Positions 25,447 to 33,486 of a stretch of 64,000 nucleotides of DNA are shown in pieces; positions within the stretch are counted from its first letter, which is position 1, and each line of letters starts with the position of its first letter. The position numbers were made by a program, and so were the translations under genes. This DNA comes from Silvibacterium acidisoli (lineage in GTDB: Bacteria > Acidobacteriota > Terriglobia > Terriglobales > Acidobacteriaceae): NCBI GenBank assembly GCA_022870745.1, contig CP085323.1:5084001-5148000 (forward strand), read 5' to 3'. Under the pieces are notes generated by a model. That model saw only the letters and a list, made by a program, of their open reading frames with translations, was not told the origin of the DNA and did not search any database.

Positions 25447-26313
25447 TTATCCCATCAGTCCTGTAAGCACCAACGATGTTGCGAGTCCTGTACCCGCATC
25501 GTGACCGCCCGTACCGCCGCCGAATAAACTCTGCGTCATGGCCGGAATCTTGAAGAGGATGTAAATGCTGACCAGCACCAGCAGGACAAGCAGCGGCAAG
25601 GTCTGAACGATGGTGGCGGGATCGGAAAGGCTCTGGCCGAGGGAGACGTAGAAGTTGGTCAGAACATGCGACAGAACACTCATGGAAGCGGCGGCGACCA
25701 CCTTGTAAAACGAGAATCCAAGATATGCCTTGAGCCATCCCCAAAACAGCCAATCGAGCTTGTCGAAAACAAGGAACGGAATGAACAGCGGCCCTAGCAG
25801 GCCGATGATCGTAGAGGCAATCGCACCATAGGCGAGGATCGCGGAGACAACGGCTGCAAAGACAGCCAAAAGAAACTGCACGACGAAGTACACCAGGGCG
25901 TAATAAGGCGACATCATGGTCGAGAGCATGGATGGCCCAGTTTTGGACGATGCCGCATGAATCTGATTCAGCATCGAAGTCGAGCCGTCGGCTCCGATCA
26001 CGTTCACAAGGTTGGCGGTGCCTCCATCAATGAATCCCTTGAGGGAGAAACCGAGTCCAGGGATGGCGCTGTCGTAGTAGTTCACCATCGCGTAAGCGAA
26101 GGTGAGCAGCATGAAAAGATTGAGAAACCTTGCCATGCTGAACCCCGGCCCGCCGTGGGCAGAGGCAAGGGACTCCTGCACACCGAACCAGACAAGCATG
26201 ATAGTGGCCAGCGCCAGGACGATGTGCGTGCCCATCGTGGTAACGGAAGGCGCTGCCGTCGCCGCAAGCGACTGGCAAGCCTGGGAGATGTAATCGAAGA
26301 GTCCCGTGCCCAT
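25447..26313 (-). CDS. TrbL/VirB6-type polytopic T4SS protein
   Basis: 288 residues with about six hydrophobic segments (for example 30-45, 130-165, 168-185, 235-252) and the central conserved region GAIASTIIGLLGPLFIPFLVFDKLDWLFWGWLKAYL of TrbL/VirB6 proteins. It forms part of the inner-membrane DNA channel. The Gly-rich C-terminus (GGGTGGHDAG) is common in the family. Confidence 0.9.
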   Translation of the reverse strand: MGTGLFDYISQACQSLAATAAPSVTTMGTHIVLALATIMLVWFGVQESLASAHGGPGFSMARFLNLFMLLTFAYAMVNYYDSAIPGLGFSLKGFIDGGTANLVNVIGADGSTSMLNQIHAASSKTGPSMLSTMMSPYYALVYFVVQFLLAVFAAVVSAILAYGAIASTIIGLLGPLFIPFLVFDKLDWLFWGWLKAYLGFSFYKVVAAASMSVLSHVLTNFYVSLGQSLSDPATIVQTLPLLVLLVLVSIYILFKIPAMTQSLFGGGTGGHDAGTGLATSLVLTGLMG

Positions 26314-26333
26314 GTCTGTACCCTCTGGTTTTC

Positions 26334-27221
26334 TCAGTACGACTGCGTGAGAAGATTGGCCGCGCCGCTGCTGGTCGTGGTGATGTTGGCGTTGTAGTAG
26401 CTCTGATATCCGGCTGAGTCACGGAAAGCCGACTTCATCGCGTCCTGCTGCTGCTTCTGTACGACCATCTGTTGCAATGCCGCATTTGCGTTGATCTGGT
26501 TGGCGTCCTGCATGGTGCGGAGTTGCAGAAGCAGGGCGCGGTTGATCCGCTGAAGCACAGCCATCTCCGATTGCTGGGTGGCATCGGTGGAGTTGGTCGC
26601 GTTCTCAAGCGCAGTAATGTCGGCCTGCCGCGCTGCTTGATTTGCCTTGATGGTCCCAATGGTCTGGAGTTCGGTGGCAGCAACCGAATCTCCGAGGTCC
26701 ACAGTCGCGCCCTGCGCGGCGAGTTGCTGCTGTCCCGCATACGTCGCAACGCTCGCGGTCGGAATGGTTGCCGTGAGTGGAGGCAGACTGGCAAGCTGAA
26801 TCGAAGACGCCGCGGCTGTGCCTGTATTCGAGGCATTGACCCATGAACTGCCGGAGCCGTTGCCGTAGTGATTGGCAAGCTGTTGCGTCATCATCAGGTC
26901 TGCCTGCGGAGAGAGAAAGCGCCCATAAAGCATCTGCGGCGCAACCATCATTTCGTGATAGAGGTTGTACTGCTGGACGATTTGGTTATAGGTCTGCAAG
27001 GCAGTGGATGCGATCTTCACGGTGTTGGTGAAAATCTGCTGGCCGTTCTCGATCTGCTGCATCTGGTTGCTGATGGACTGTTCTTCATGTGAGATTTGGG
27101 TAATGGCATGGGCGGATTGTGTTGGGTCATAGACGATGCCGGAACCGAACTGCCCCTGTGCTGCGGGTGCGAGCAACGCGGCAAGCCCGAGGGCAAATGC
27201 GGTTGGGATGAGCTGCTTCAT
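26334..27221 (-). CDS. TrbJ/VirB5-type secreted T4SS protein
   Basis: 295 residues with a cleavable signal peptide (MKQLIPTAFALGLAALLAPAAQG) and a long helical, Gln-rich body: YDPTQSAHAITQISHEEQSISNQ, then IVQQYNLYHEMMVAP. This is the pattern of TrbJ/VirB5 minor pilin-tip proteins, which depend on coiled helices. Place between TrbL and the lipoprotein gene supports the call. Confidence 0.85.
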   Translation of the reverse strand: MKQLIPTAFALGLAALLAPAAQGQFGSGIVYDPTQSAHAITQISHEEQSISNQMQQIENGQQIFTNTVKIASTALQTYNQIVQQYNLYHEMMVAPQMLYGRFLSPQADLMMTQQLANHYGNGSGSSWVNASNTGTAAASSIQLASLPPLTATIPTASVATYAGQQQLAAQGATVDLGDSVAATELQTIGTIKANQAARQADITALENATNSTDATQQSEMAVLQRINRALLLQLRTMQDANQINANAALQQMVVQKQQQDAMKSAFRDSAGYQSYYNANITTTSSGAANLLTQSY

Positions 27222-27252
27222 AGTGGTGTCCTTTCGTTAGCGGTTGTTGGGT

Positions 27253-27549
27253 TTATTGCTGTGCGGCAAGAATCTGCCGCTGAATATCTGCGAGATGGTC
27301 GGCCTGCGGCTTGCATCGTGCATCCTGCGCTTTCTTCTTTGCTTCAAGGGCTGCTATCTGCGCTGCGGTCAGTTTTTCGCCGGTAAGCATCCGTGCGGCC
27401 CCGGAGGTGTTGTCATCCGGGCAGGCATTGGTATAAGCCGCATACGCGGCGTTGTATTGCTCCTGTAGCTGTTGCAGCTTGTGGGCTTTGCTCTCGCAAC
27501 CAGCGAGGGTAAGAACGGACAGAAGAACGAGGGCGATGGCAGGGCACAT
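27253..27549 (-). CDS. T4SS-associated small lipoprotein
   Basis: 98 residues with a lipobox (LTLAGC at 15-20) and a charged helical remainder with three more cysteines. VirB7 or TrbK entry-exclusion lipoproteins occupy this kind of position, but sequence alone does not decide between them. It starts 10 bases after the VirB10-type stop. Confidence 0.75.
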   Translation of the reverse strand: MCPAIALVLLSVLTLAGCESKAHKLQQLQEQYNAAYAAYTNACPDDNTSGAARMLTGEKLTAAQIAALEAKKKAQDARCKPQADHLADIQRQILAAQQ

Positions 27550-27558
27550 GGAACCTCC

Positions 27559-28878
27559 TTAGTACGTCTGCGGGATGGTGTGGTTGGAGTAGGCAGGCAG
27601 CAACATATCCTGCGTGAAGTAAATCTTGACGCGATGGCCCTCCCGAATCGTGATCGTCGGCGGTATCTGCATGAAGCGGTCAAGGATGCTGGTGGCCGAC
27701 TGCGAGATGCTGGCGGATGATCCGGTGACGAACGCCTGGGAACCGCTGGTACTGATCGTGCCGCCGCCTTCCTCGATCTCCCCAGCTCCGGCAATCACTC
27801 CCAGGGCAATCGAAGTCCCGAAGATTTGGAGGTAATGGTTGTTGACCTTATCTTTCAGACCTTGCTCTCCGATCTGGTCGAGACCGTGGAACTGGTCGAG
27901 GTCCACGCTGTAGCCGTCCGGCATGATGAGGCGATGAAAGACAACCGCCATGCGGCGCTGCTGGCCGAAACCAGCCGCGCCAATCTTCTTGGCCTCTCCA
28001 AGCACCACAGCGCCATCGGGGATGAGGACGTGCTGGCGGTCATGGGAGTAGACAGGATTCGACACGAGTACCTTGACCGGGCCTGCGGCATCCCCGTCCA
28101 GACGATTCATCAAAACCGCGTCGAGCACGGTGCCTTCATATAGGAGATAGGGCTGCCCTGTGGCCGAGTCGATGTTTGCCTCTACAGGCCGCTTGTAACC
28201 TTCACTGTTTTCCGGCTGCTGCTCTCCTGCCGGGCGTGAAGGAACAAGACTGCTCTCTGGCTTCTGTTGGTTGGCAGACGCCACCGGCCCCGCTGTCTTT
28301 ACCTGTTGCGGCTGGTCGGGGCCGCGAACGTAGACAAGATTGGAAGCAAAACGCGACTCGTCAGCGCGTTCGCGTTCCTTCGCGGCAATCTGCTGCGCCT
28401 GCTGTTGTTCGGGTGTTAGCTGCGGCTGCGCGTTGCTAGGCTGACCATAGCCGGACTGGGCCGGTGGGCAGGGCTGGCCCGGCGCACACTGGCCGGTCGG
28501 AGTGAGCGAACCGATAGCGGCCTGCTGCGCGGGTGTTGCGGGGGCAAGCGCGGGATCTCCTTGAGCGGCGGCGATAGCCGCCTGCTGCTGCTCCTTCAGG
28601 CGCTCGGCATGAAGCTGGTTCTTCAAGTCCTGCACGTTGTTGTCAGTGTTGTCCTGAATCATGGGCTGTGGCGGCTGATTCTTGCCAGTGGCCTGTTGTC
28701 CCGGCGTCTTCTTGCCGGAAGAACTAAAGATGGCCGCGACAATCACCAGCAAGGCCGCACCGAGATATACGAAGGTCTTGAGGTTCTTTTGCAGTACGCC
28801 TTTTGGAGCTACGCTCGTCTGACGCAACTCCGGCTCCATCTGTGGCTGTGCTGGTGGAATGATATTGTTTTCGGCCAT
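27559..28878 (-). CDS. VirB10/TrbI-type T4SS core protein
   Basis: 439 residues. A cytoplasmic tail is followed by one membrane helix (about 31-50, TFVYLGAALLVIVAAIFSS), a Pro/Gln-rich periplasmic linker (100-190) and the VirB10 beta-barrel domain. The domain has LYEGTVLDAVLMNRLDGDAAGPV, then LIPDGAVVLGEAKK and GYSVDLDQFHGLDQIG. It spans the envelope and senses ATPase energy. Upstream of it is the VirB9-type gene. Confidence 0.93.
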   Translation of the reverse strand: MAENNIIPPAQPQMEPELRQTSVAPKGVLQKNLKTFVYLGAALLVIVAAIFSSSGKKTPGQQATGKNQPPQPMIQDNTDNNVQDLKNQLHAERLKEQQQAAIAAAQGDPALAPATPAQQAAIGSLTPTGQCAPGQPCPPAQSGYGQPSNAQPQLTPEQQQAQQIAAKERERADESRFASNLVYVRGPDQPQQVKTAGPVASANQQKPESSLVPSRPAGEQQPENSEGYKRPVEANIDSATGQPYLLYEGTVLDAVLMNRLDGDAAGPVKVLVSNPVYSHDRQHVLIPDGAVVLGEAKKIGAAGFGQQRRMAVVFHRLIMPDGYSVDLDQFHGLDQIGEQGLKDKVNNHYLQIFGTSIALGVIAGAGEIEEGGGTISTSGSQAFVTGSSASISQSATSILDRFMQIPPTITIREGHRVKIYFTQDMLLPAYSNHTIPQTY

Positions 28879-28883
28879 GACAC

Positions 28884-29648
28884 TTACCCCTTCCGCGTGA
28901 AATCCATCCGCTTCTTGCCAAGCTCGACGTACCCGTTATCCATAACCTTCGGGATGATGTAGGTGTTGTCGCGCAGCTCGTAGTTCACGAGGTTAGGTTT
29001 GCCGTCCCGCATCTCATACACGCTGAACTTCTCCGGTGCATTGGTCTTGATGTAGGTGAACTTGTCATCGTGGTAAATCGACTGAATATCGAAGGGCGCT
29101 TCGTTGGCACGGAACGTGTAATCGAATTTCAACTGAAGTGGATACGCGCTCTTATACTCGTCCACAGCCTGCGCGACATGCGACTGCACAGCGGCAAGCT
29201 GCTGTTGCGACTGCGCCAGTTGCGTGGCGGGCACGAACTGCGGTGGACCGCTGGCGGCAACAATTGCGGAGCGATCGGCAGGTTCCACGATCACCTTGAG
29301 GTCGGGAGCATCTGGGGTTGCAGAAATGTCCTGCAACGTGAAGCTGTAGATGTTGCCCTTGTCGGTAATCAAATTCAAATTGGAGCTGATGCCTTGCTTG
29401 GCCGGATGCACGAAGCAGAAGTTCCCAACCACATCGACTATCCAGGAATCCTTATCGCCGGTCGCGGCCTCCATGATCTTTTCGGTTGGCGGCACTTCGA
29501 TAAGCGTGGTGTATTTCACTTTCGCCCGAATGGGAATGATGTCCTGCGAGTGGTACTGCACGGTGCGGGCGGACGCATCCTGTGCTGAAGCCATACCGGA
29601 GGAAAGGCCGAAGGCAAGCCAGGCGAGAGTGGGAACGCACTTCTTCAT
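28884..29648 (-). CDS. VirB9/TrbG-type T4SS core protein
   Basis: 254 residues with a signal peptide ending at about ASAQDA and two beta domains. The N-terminal half has IIPIRAKVKYTTLIEVPPTEKI, and the C-terminal half FDYTFRANEAPFDIQSIYHDDKFTYIKT as in VirB9/TrbG/CagX. It joins VirB7 and VirB10 in the outer-membrane core. The start overlaps the VirB4-type stop by four bases. Confidence 0.92.
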   Translation of the reverse strand: MKKCVPTLAWLAFGLSSGMASAQDASARTVQYHSQDIIPIRAKVKYTTLIEVPPTEKIMEAATGDKDSWIVDVVGNFCFVHPAKQGISSNLNLITDKGNIYSFTLQDISATPDAPDLKVIVEPADRSAIVAASGPPQFVPATQLAQSQQQLAAVQSHVAQAVDEYKSAYPLQLKFDYTFRANEAPFDIQSIYHDDKFTYIKTNAPEKFSVYEMRDGKPNLVNYELRDNTYIIPKVMDNGYVELGKKRMDFTRKG

Positions 29649-32143
29649 TGGGAGACTCCTTGTTTGGGTTTGGCGGAAGTGAGCGAGCGAGGTTGGAAAG
29701 GATGATCCTGAGCGAGGCGGCGCAGCCCTTCGGCAATGCCGTACCGCTCGAAATATTCGCGCTTCTTGAGGTTGTCGCGGGCGTTGTTAGTAGCAGTCCA
29801 ATGTGAGACGGAATCGACGTTGAGCTGAACCTTTTTGGAAGACTGCGCCTTGCGAATAAGCATCTGGCCGGGCGGCACAAGCCCGGCAATCAACTCAAGC
29901 TCGGTATCGTTCAGATGGAACGCTTCGCGGTATACGTCGCGGTCCATCTCCGGGTTTGCCAGAAAGATTTTTGTAGGGCAGCTCTCCGCGACAATCTGCA
30001 ACATGCCCGATTCCTGTAACTCTTTGAGCGATTGCGTCGCAAGGATCATGGCGGCGTTCAATTTTCTCCATGTCTTCTGCGCCTGAATCACATAGCTGCG
30101 GATGGTCTCGTTGCGGATAAAGAGCCATGCCTCATCCAGAAGAAACATCTTGAACGTGGCAAGGTTCGCCGGGTCTGCAATCTCATTGCTGGCTCGGTGA
30201 AGGACGTAAAATAGCAGCGGCTCCAACACATCGGGCGCATCGCCCCAACCTGCGAAATTGAAGGTCTGGAAACGGCTGAAGGAAAGCGTGTCCTCGGCAT
30301 TGTCGAAAAGAGAGCCATACTGCCCGCCGCGCATCCAGCGATGCAGACGCTCTTTTAGCTCACCAATGATGTTGCCGAAGTTGGAGACGGTTCGCTGGTC
30401 CGGCTCCAACATATACATGCGCTCGATGCCATCCCATAGCTTGCGTTCCTCTTTGAAGTCGAGCCGATAACGCTGGCCGTTGCCTTCAATCAACACACGG
30501 AAGAAACTGAAAAGAAATTGCAGGTTCTCTTTGGATTGCGGCAAAGAAAAGGGATTGATGGTGAAGTCCCGCGTATCCTGGCCGACATTCAAATAGCTTC
30601 CGCCGAATATGTGGGTTAGTGACTGAAAGCTGCCGCCAATGTCGAAGATGAAGGTCAACGGTGCGTATTTCTGCGCGTTCTGTAGCAGGAATGAGCACAG
30701 ATAGCTTTTGCCCGATCCAGTCATCCCGAGGATGAGCGTGTGCGGAACTTCGCCGTTATGCAGGTTCAAAAAGTAGGGCGTGCTGTTGTCCGTTTCAAGC
30801 ACGGCAAGGTATTCAGCGCCGAGATGTGCATTGCGCTTTTCGCCGGGGAGAATAGTAAAAAGAAACGAAAGGTCGGCGTAGTTGGTATTGAGCAGATACA
30901 GCTTGCGGAGATTCGTGGCGTACCCGCCCGGCACAGTAGCAAAGTATGCGTTGAGCTGGTTGTACGTTTCGACGTAGAGATTGCCGTCCGCATTGGTAAA
31001 GACGCTGGCGAACTCTCCAATGAGCTGGTCTGTCTCTGCCTTCGTGGGCGCATACACCACAATCGTCAGCGAGAAGTCGCCCAACGATTGCCCGTCACCC
31101 AGGGCACGCAGGCAATCACCAAGATTTTCTATATCGGCCTGCTTCGATTCATCCACCAGCACATCGCGGGGATTCGTCTTCGTCGCATCGTTGCCCATCT
31201 GCGAGACGAAGCCGGTCTTCGACATATTGAAATGGCGGCGGCGCTTGTTGACTTCCTTTCGTGCCTTGTCGGTGGCAAGTGGTGTCCATTCCGTGACGAC
31301 GTAGAAGTTCGCTGGAATCTTCAGTAGCGCGTCCAGCACCAAAGGCCGTGTCTCGGTGATGGCCTCTTTCATCGTGAGGGCACGAACGACATGATCGCCA
31401 ACGCGGAGATGATCGCGCTCGGCTTCGATGTTGGAATTGACTACCTGATAGTCAAGGAACTGCGTGGATTGCGGCTTACCCGCGATGCGCCACTCGTCGT
31501 AGTTGAGCAAGCGGCGGAAAAGCCAGAACTGCTCCTGCTGGCCCAACACTTCGATCTGCATGAAGTCGGCAAGCTGGCGGCTGAATGCCTGTACCTTCTG
31601 CTCCAGCCGCGCAAGCTCGCTCTCGATCTGCGAACGCAGCAAGACCTTCATGCTGTCATTGGTGAACTGTGTGCGAAGCTCGCCCATCGCCCCGGCAGGA
31701 TCGCGGAAGAGTTGGGCGAGGGCTGCGCCGACGCCACTCTTCGAGCGCGGGCCTTCGAGCACGATGGCATAGAAGATTTCAACCTGATAGAGATGGTCGT
31801 GCTTGGCCTCGAACAACTGCCGCCGTTGCTCGATGGCTGCCTCTACAACCGGGTCGTCATAGTGGGCAAACGGAATCTCAGGCCGGTTCGACTTGAAAAG
31901 GTACTGATAGACGTGGAAACCTGGGCCGAAGGCTTTGAGCGCGGCTTCGAGGCGCTTGACGGCATACTCCTGCTGCGCGTGGTCGAGGCTTTCGTAGTCC
32001 ACGCCTGGCACATTCAGAACCATGCCTACATCGCCGCTCTTGGTGAGGAAGGCGGTCTCATTCCAGAAGCCGTACAGGTTGATGTGGTCGTTGAGGGACG
32101 CCGCTTCTTTCCACGGCTTGATGACTTTATCCAGTCGCAGCAT
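29645..32143 (-). CDS. virB4: VirB4/TrbE-type conjugation ATPase
   Basis: 832 residues from the ATG at 32143, chosen because GGAGGTGCGCTG precedes it and it overlaps the VirB3-type stop (TGATG). The N-terminal half is the CagE/TrbE domain (INLYGFWNETAFLTKSGDVG). The C-terminal ATPase has LILGMTGSGKSYLCSFLLQ (Walker A), FIFDIGGSFQSLTH, FLLDEAWLFIRN (Walker B) and ATQSLKELQ. It powers pilus biogenesis and substrate transfer. Confidence 0.95.
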   Translation of the reverse strand: MLRLDKVIKPWKEAASLNDHINLYGFWNETAFLTKSGDVGMVLNVPGVDYESLDHAQQEYAVKRLEAALKAFGPGFHVYQYLFKSNRPEIPFAHYDDPVVEAAIEQRRQLFEAKHDHLYQVEIFYAIVLEGPRSKSGVGAALAQLFRDPAGAMGELRTQFTNDSMKVLLRSQIESELARLEQKVQAFSRQLADFMQIEVLGQQEQFWLFRRLLNYDEWRIAGKPQSTQFLDYQVVNSNIEAERDHLRVGDHVVRALTMKEAITETRPLVLDALLKIPANFYVVTEWTPLATDKARKEVNKRRRHFNMSKTGFVSQMGNDATKTNPRDVLVDESKQADIENLGDCLRALGDGQSLGDFSLTIVVYAPTKAETDQLIGEFASVFTNADGNLYVETYNQLNAYFATVPGGYATNLRKLYLLNTNYADLSFLFTILPGEKRNAHLGAEYLAVLETDNSTPYFLNLHNGEVPHTLILGMTGSGKSYLCSFLLQNAQKYAPLTFIFDIGGSFQSLTHIFGGSYLNVGQDTRDFTINPFSLPQSKENLQFLFSFFRVLIEGNGQRYRLDFKEERKLWDGIERMYMLEPDQRTVSNFGNIIGELKERLHRWMRGGQYGSLFDNAEDTLSFSRFQTFNFAGWGDAPDVLEPLLFYVLHRASNEIADPANLATFKMFLLDEAWLFIRNETIRSYVIQAQKTWRKLNAAMILATQSLKELQESGMLQIVAESCPTKIFLANPEMDRDVYREAFHLNDTELELIAGLVPPGQMLIRKAQSSKKVQLNVDSVSHWTATNNARDNLKKREYFERYGIAEGLRRLAQDHPFQPRSLTSAKPKQGVSQ

Positions 32144-32439
32144 CAGCGCACCTCCACGCGGGGAACCTGTTGCTTGGCCGCGTCGTAGCGCAGCTTGTAC
32201 TTCTCCGACTTGGCGAGGATGCGAAGAAAAGCCGGGTCGCTGCTTGTCACCCAATGGCCGAAAGCAAAGCCGCCGATGAAGACGGCGATACCGGCGAGGA
32301 TCGAATTGAAGATGTTGAAAGCGCCCACTGCTCCGACGCAGACGAAATAAAATAGGGTGCGTTCGACGCCGAGATAGGTAAGGGGCTTATGCAGGCTCTT
32401 GAAGACGCGATTGCTGCGAGTTGTGGGTTGTTCTGCCAT
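32143..32439 (-). CDS. VirB3/TrbD-type T4SS protein
   Basis: 98 residues with two adjoining membrane helices (about 25-62, YFVCVGAVGAFNIFNS and ILAGIAVFIGGFAFGHW). The N-terminal SLHKPLTYLGVERT is the typical VirB3 opening. It pairs with VirB4, whose start overlaps this stop by one base. Confidence 0.9.
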   Translation of the reverse strand: MAEQPTTRSNRVFKSLHKPLTYLGVERTLFYFVCVGAVGAFNIFNSILAGIAVFIGGFAFGHWVTSSDPAFLRILAKSEKYKLRYDAAKQQVPRVEVR

Positions 32440-32487
32440 AAGCCCCTCGCTGTGCTGAGTGGGTTGGTGGGAGTGAAGAGAAGCGCC

Positions 32488-32814
32488 TCAGACGCCCCAT
32501 AGCCAGGTCAAAACATTGACCGCCAAGACAGCGATGCCTGTACCGGCAGCGACTCCGGCGAGGGCTTTCTTTGCACCCGGTTCTCCATGGGCAAAGCCGT
32601 AGCCTCCGATCACGATGGCGACAAGGCTGGCGACCTTGGCAATCGTGCCGGTGAACAACGTCTGGATGGCGGTAAAGCCTGTATCGAAGGGAGAGCCGCT
32701 GGATTGCGCGTGCGCCGCCAGCGGCAGTAACAGGATGGTGAACGCGAAAAGACCCGCAACACGAGGTCGAAGTATCAACCTGTTCCTGCGGGCCGGACGA
32801 CGAGCCTTGAGCAT
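32488..32814 (-). CDS. VirB2/TrbC-type conjugative pilin
   Basis: 108 residues. A basic N-terminus leads to a long signal sequence (RVAGLFAFTILLLPLAAHAQ). The mature region has two hydrophobic helices (IAKVASLVAIVIGGYGFAHGE and GVAAGTGIAVLAVNVLTWLWGV), the usual prepilin layout. It is the first gene of the minus-strand T4SS operon and is preceded by a recognisable promoter and upstream palindrome. Confidence 0.9.
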   Translation of the reverse strand: MLKARRPARRNRLILRPRVAGLFAFTILLLPLAAHAQSSGSPFDTGFTAIQTLFTGTIAKVASLVAIVIGGYGFAHGEPGAKKALAGVAAGTGIAVLAVNVLTWLWGV

Positions 32815-32856
32815 ATTGCACCTCCGCTGACTCAGGTGTTGTCAGCTATGGCGCAA

Positions 32857-32885
32857 AGCTAAGTGCATTGCGTGGAATCGTCCAA
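32857..32885 (-). promoter_or_regulatory. Predicted promoter of the T4SS operon
   Basis: On the minus strand, TTGGAC (32885-32880) and TTAGCT (32862-32857) are separated by exactly 17 bases. Transcription would start near 32850, about 35 bases ahead of the pilin ATG. The palindrome at 32899-32927 is then centred near -63, a normal site for a LysR-type activator. Confidence 0.6.
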
Positions 32886-32898
32886 TGAAAGTTTGGGA

Positions 32899-32927
32899 GA
32901 GCATCATTCCAAAATGGAATGACGCTC
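32899..32927. promoter_or_regulatory. 29-bp palindromic operator, copy 2 (T4SS promoter)
   Basis: Arms GAGCATCATTCCA and TGGAATGACGCTC around AAA, one mismatch. It shares the outer GAGC/CGCTC ends and the ATTCC-N5-GGAAT core with the copy at 5732-5760. The downstream conserved block with TTGGAC is at the same spacing. Confidence 0.7.
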
Positions 32928-32939
32928 CCGGTCGCGTGC

Positions 32940-33158
32940 CTAGATTTCGTAGTCGCGGAGGACCTGGGGAGTTCCGGCACCACCTCTATATAGGATGGCT
33001 TTTGCGACCGGAGTTTGGCAGACGGAATACGAAAAGCTGGTTCCGTCCGTCAGGTTAATTTGAATCTCCGTTCCATCCCCGGTGTCCTTATAAATGCGAA
33101 GCGTCTGGATTATTTTGCCGGAAAGTTCGGAACACTCGATGCTATTTTCATCATTCAT
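32940..33158 (-). CDS. Small conserved-looking protein of unknown function
   Basis: 72 residues, predicted all-beta (IIQTLRIYKDTGDGTEIQINLTDGTSFSYSV) with no signal or membrane segment. GAGGTGAAGCAGG precedes the ATG, a good ribosome site. It is divergent from the XRE regulator across a 31-bp palindrome, so it is probably repressed by it. Its stop lies just upstream of the T4SS promoter region. I do not recognise the family. Confidence 0.65.
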   Translation of the reverse strand: MNDENSIECSELSGKIIQTLRIYKDTGDGTEIQINLTDGTSFSYSVCQTPVAKAILYRGGAGTPQVLRDYEI

Positions 33159-33229
33159 CCTGCTTCACCTCTTTTCTCACGGCTGACCGTGGCAGTCCGA
33201 TATCACACTCATAATGTGTAGACTCATAG

Positions 33230-33260
33230 TGGTCACAATTCAAGTATTGAAGTGTGACCA
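33230..33260. promoter_or_regulatory. 31-bp palindrome overlapping the XRE start
   Basis: TGGTCACA-A-TTCAA and TTGAA-G-TGTGACCA form a near-perfect dyad (one mismatch outside the centre) in the divergent region. Its right arm overlaps the GTG start codon of the XRE gene at 33254. It is very likely the XRE autoregulatory operator and would also cover the promoter of the 72-residue protein. Confidence 0.7.
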
Positions 33261-33475
33261 TCCGTTCCGTAAAGTCTCGATTCGGTTCTACACTGCGAAG
33301 GTTGCGCGATGAGCGCGGCTACTCGCAGGAGGAACTGGCCGAACGAGCGGGACTGCATCGCAATTACGTCGGCGGGGTAGAGCGTGGTGAACGGAATGTG
33401 GCCTTGGAGAATATCGTAAAACTGGCAAAAGCTCTTTCGGTGCCACCGAAAGAGCTTTTTACGGACTTTTCCTAA
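33254..33475 (+). CDS. XRE-family transcriptional regulator
   Basis: 73 residues, essentially one Cro/C1 helix-turn-helix: [59 protein letters not shown] start at 33254; no Shine-Dalgarno is evident because an operator occupies that stretch. It is convergent with the RES toxin gene. The last codons contain a perfect 16-bp stem hairpin. Likely a regulator of ICE functions. Confidence 0.88.
   Translation: MTIRSVKSRFGSTLRRLRDERGYSQEELAERAGLHRNYVGGVERGERNVALENIVKLAKALSVPPKELFTDFS
33427..33460. terminator. Bidirectional intrinsic terminator inside the XRE coding end
   Basis: AAAAGCTCTTTCGGTG (33427-33442), one base, then its exact complement (33444-33459) followed by a further T. The hairpin has A- and T-tracts on opposite sides, so it can stop transcription from either strand. 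It encodes residues [10 protein letters not shown] of the XRE protein and lies about 27 bp before the end of the convergent RES gene. Confidence 0.75.
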
Positions 33476-33486
33476 AAGGTAGAGTT

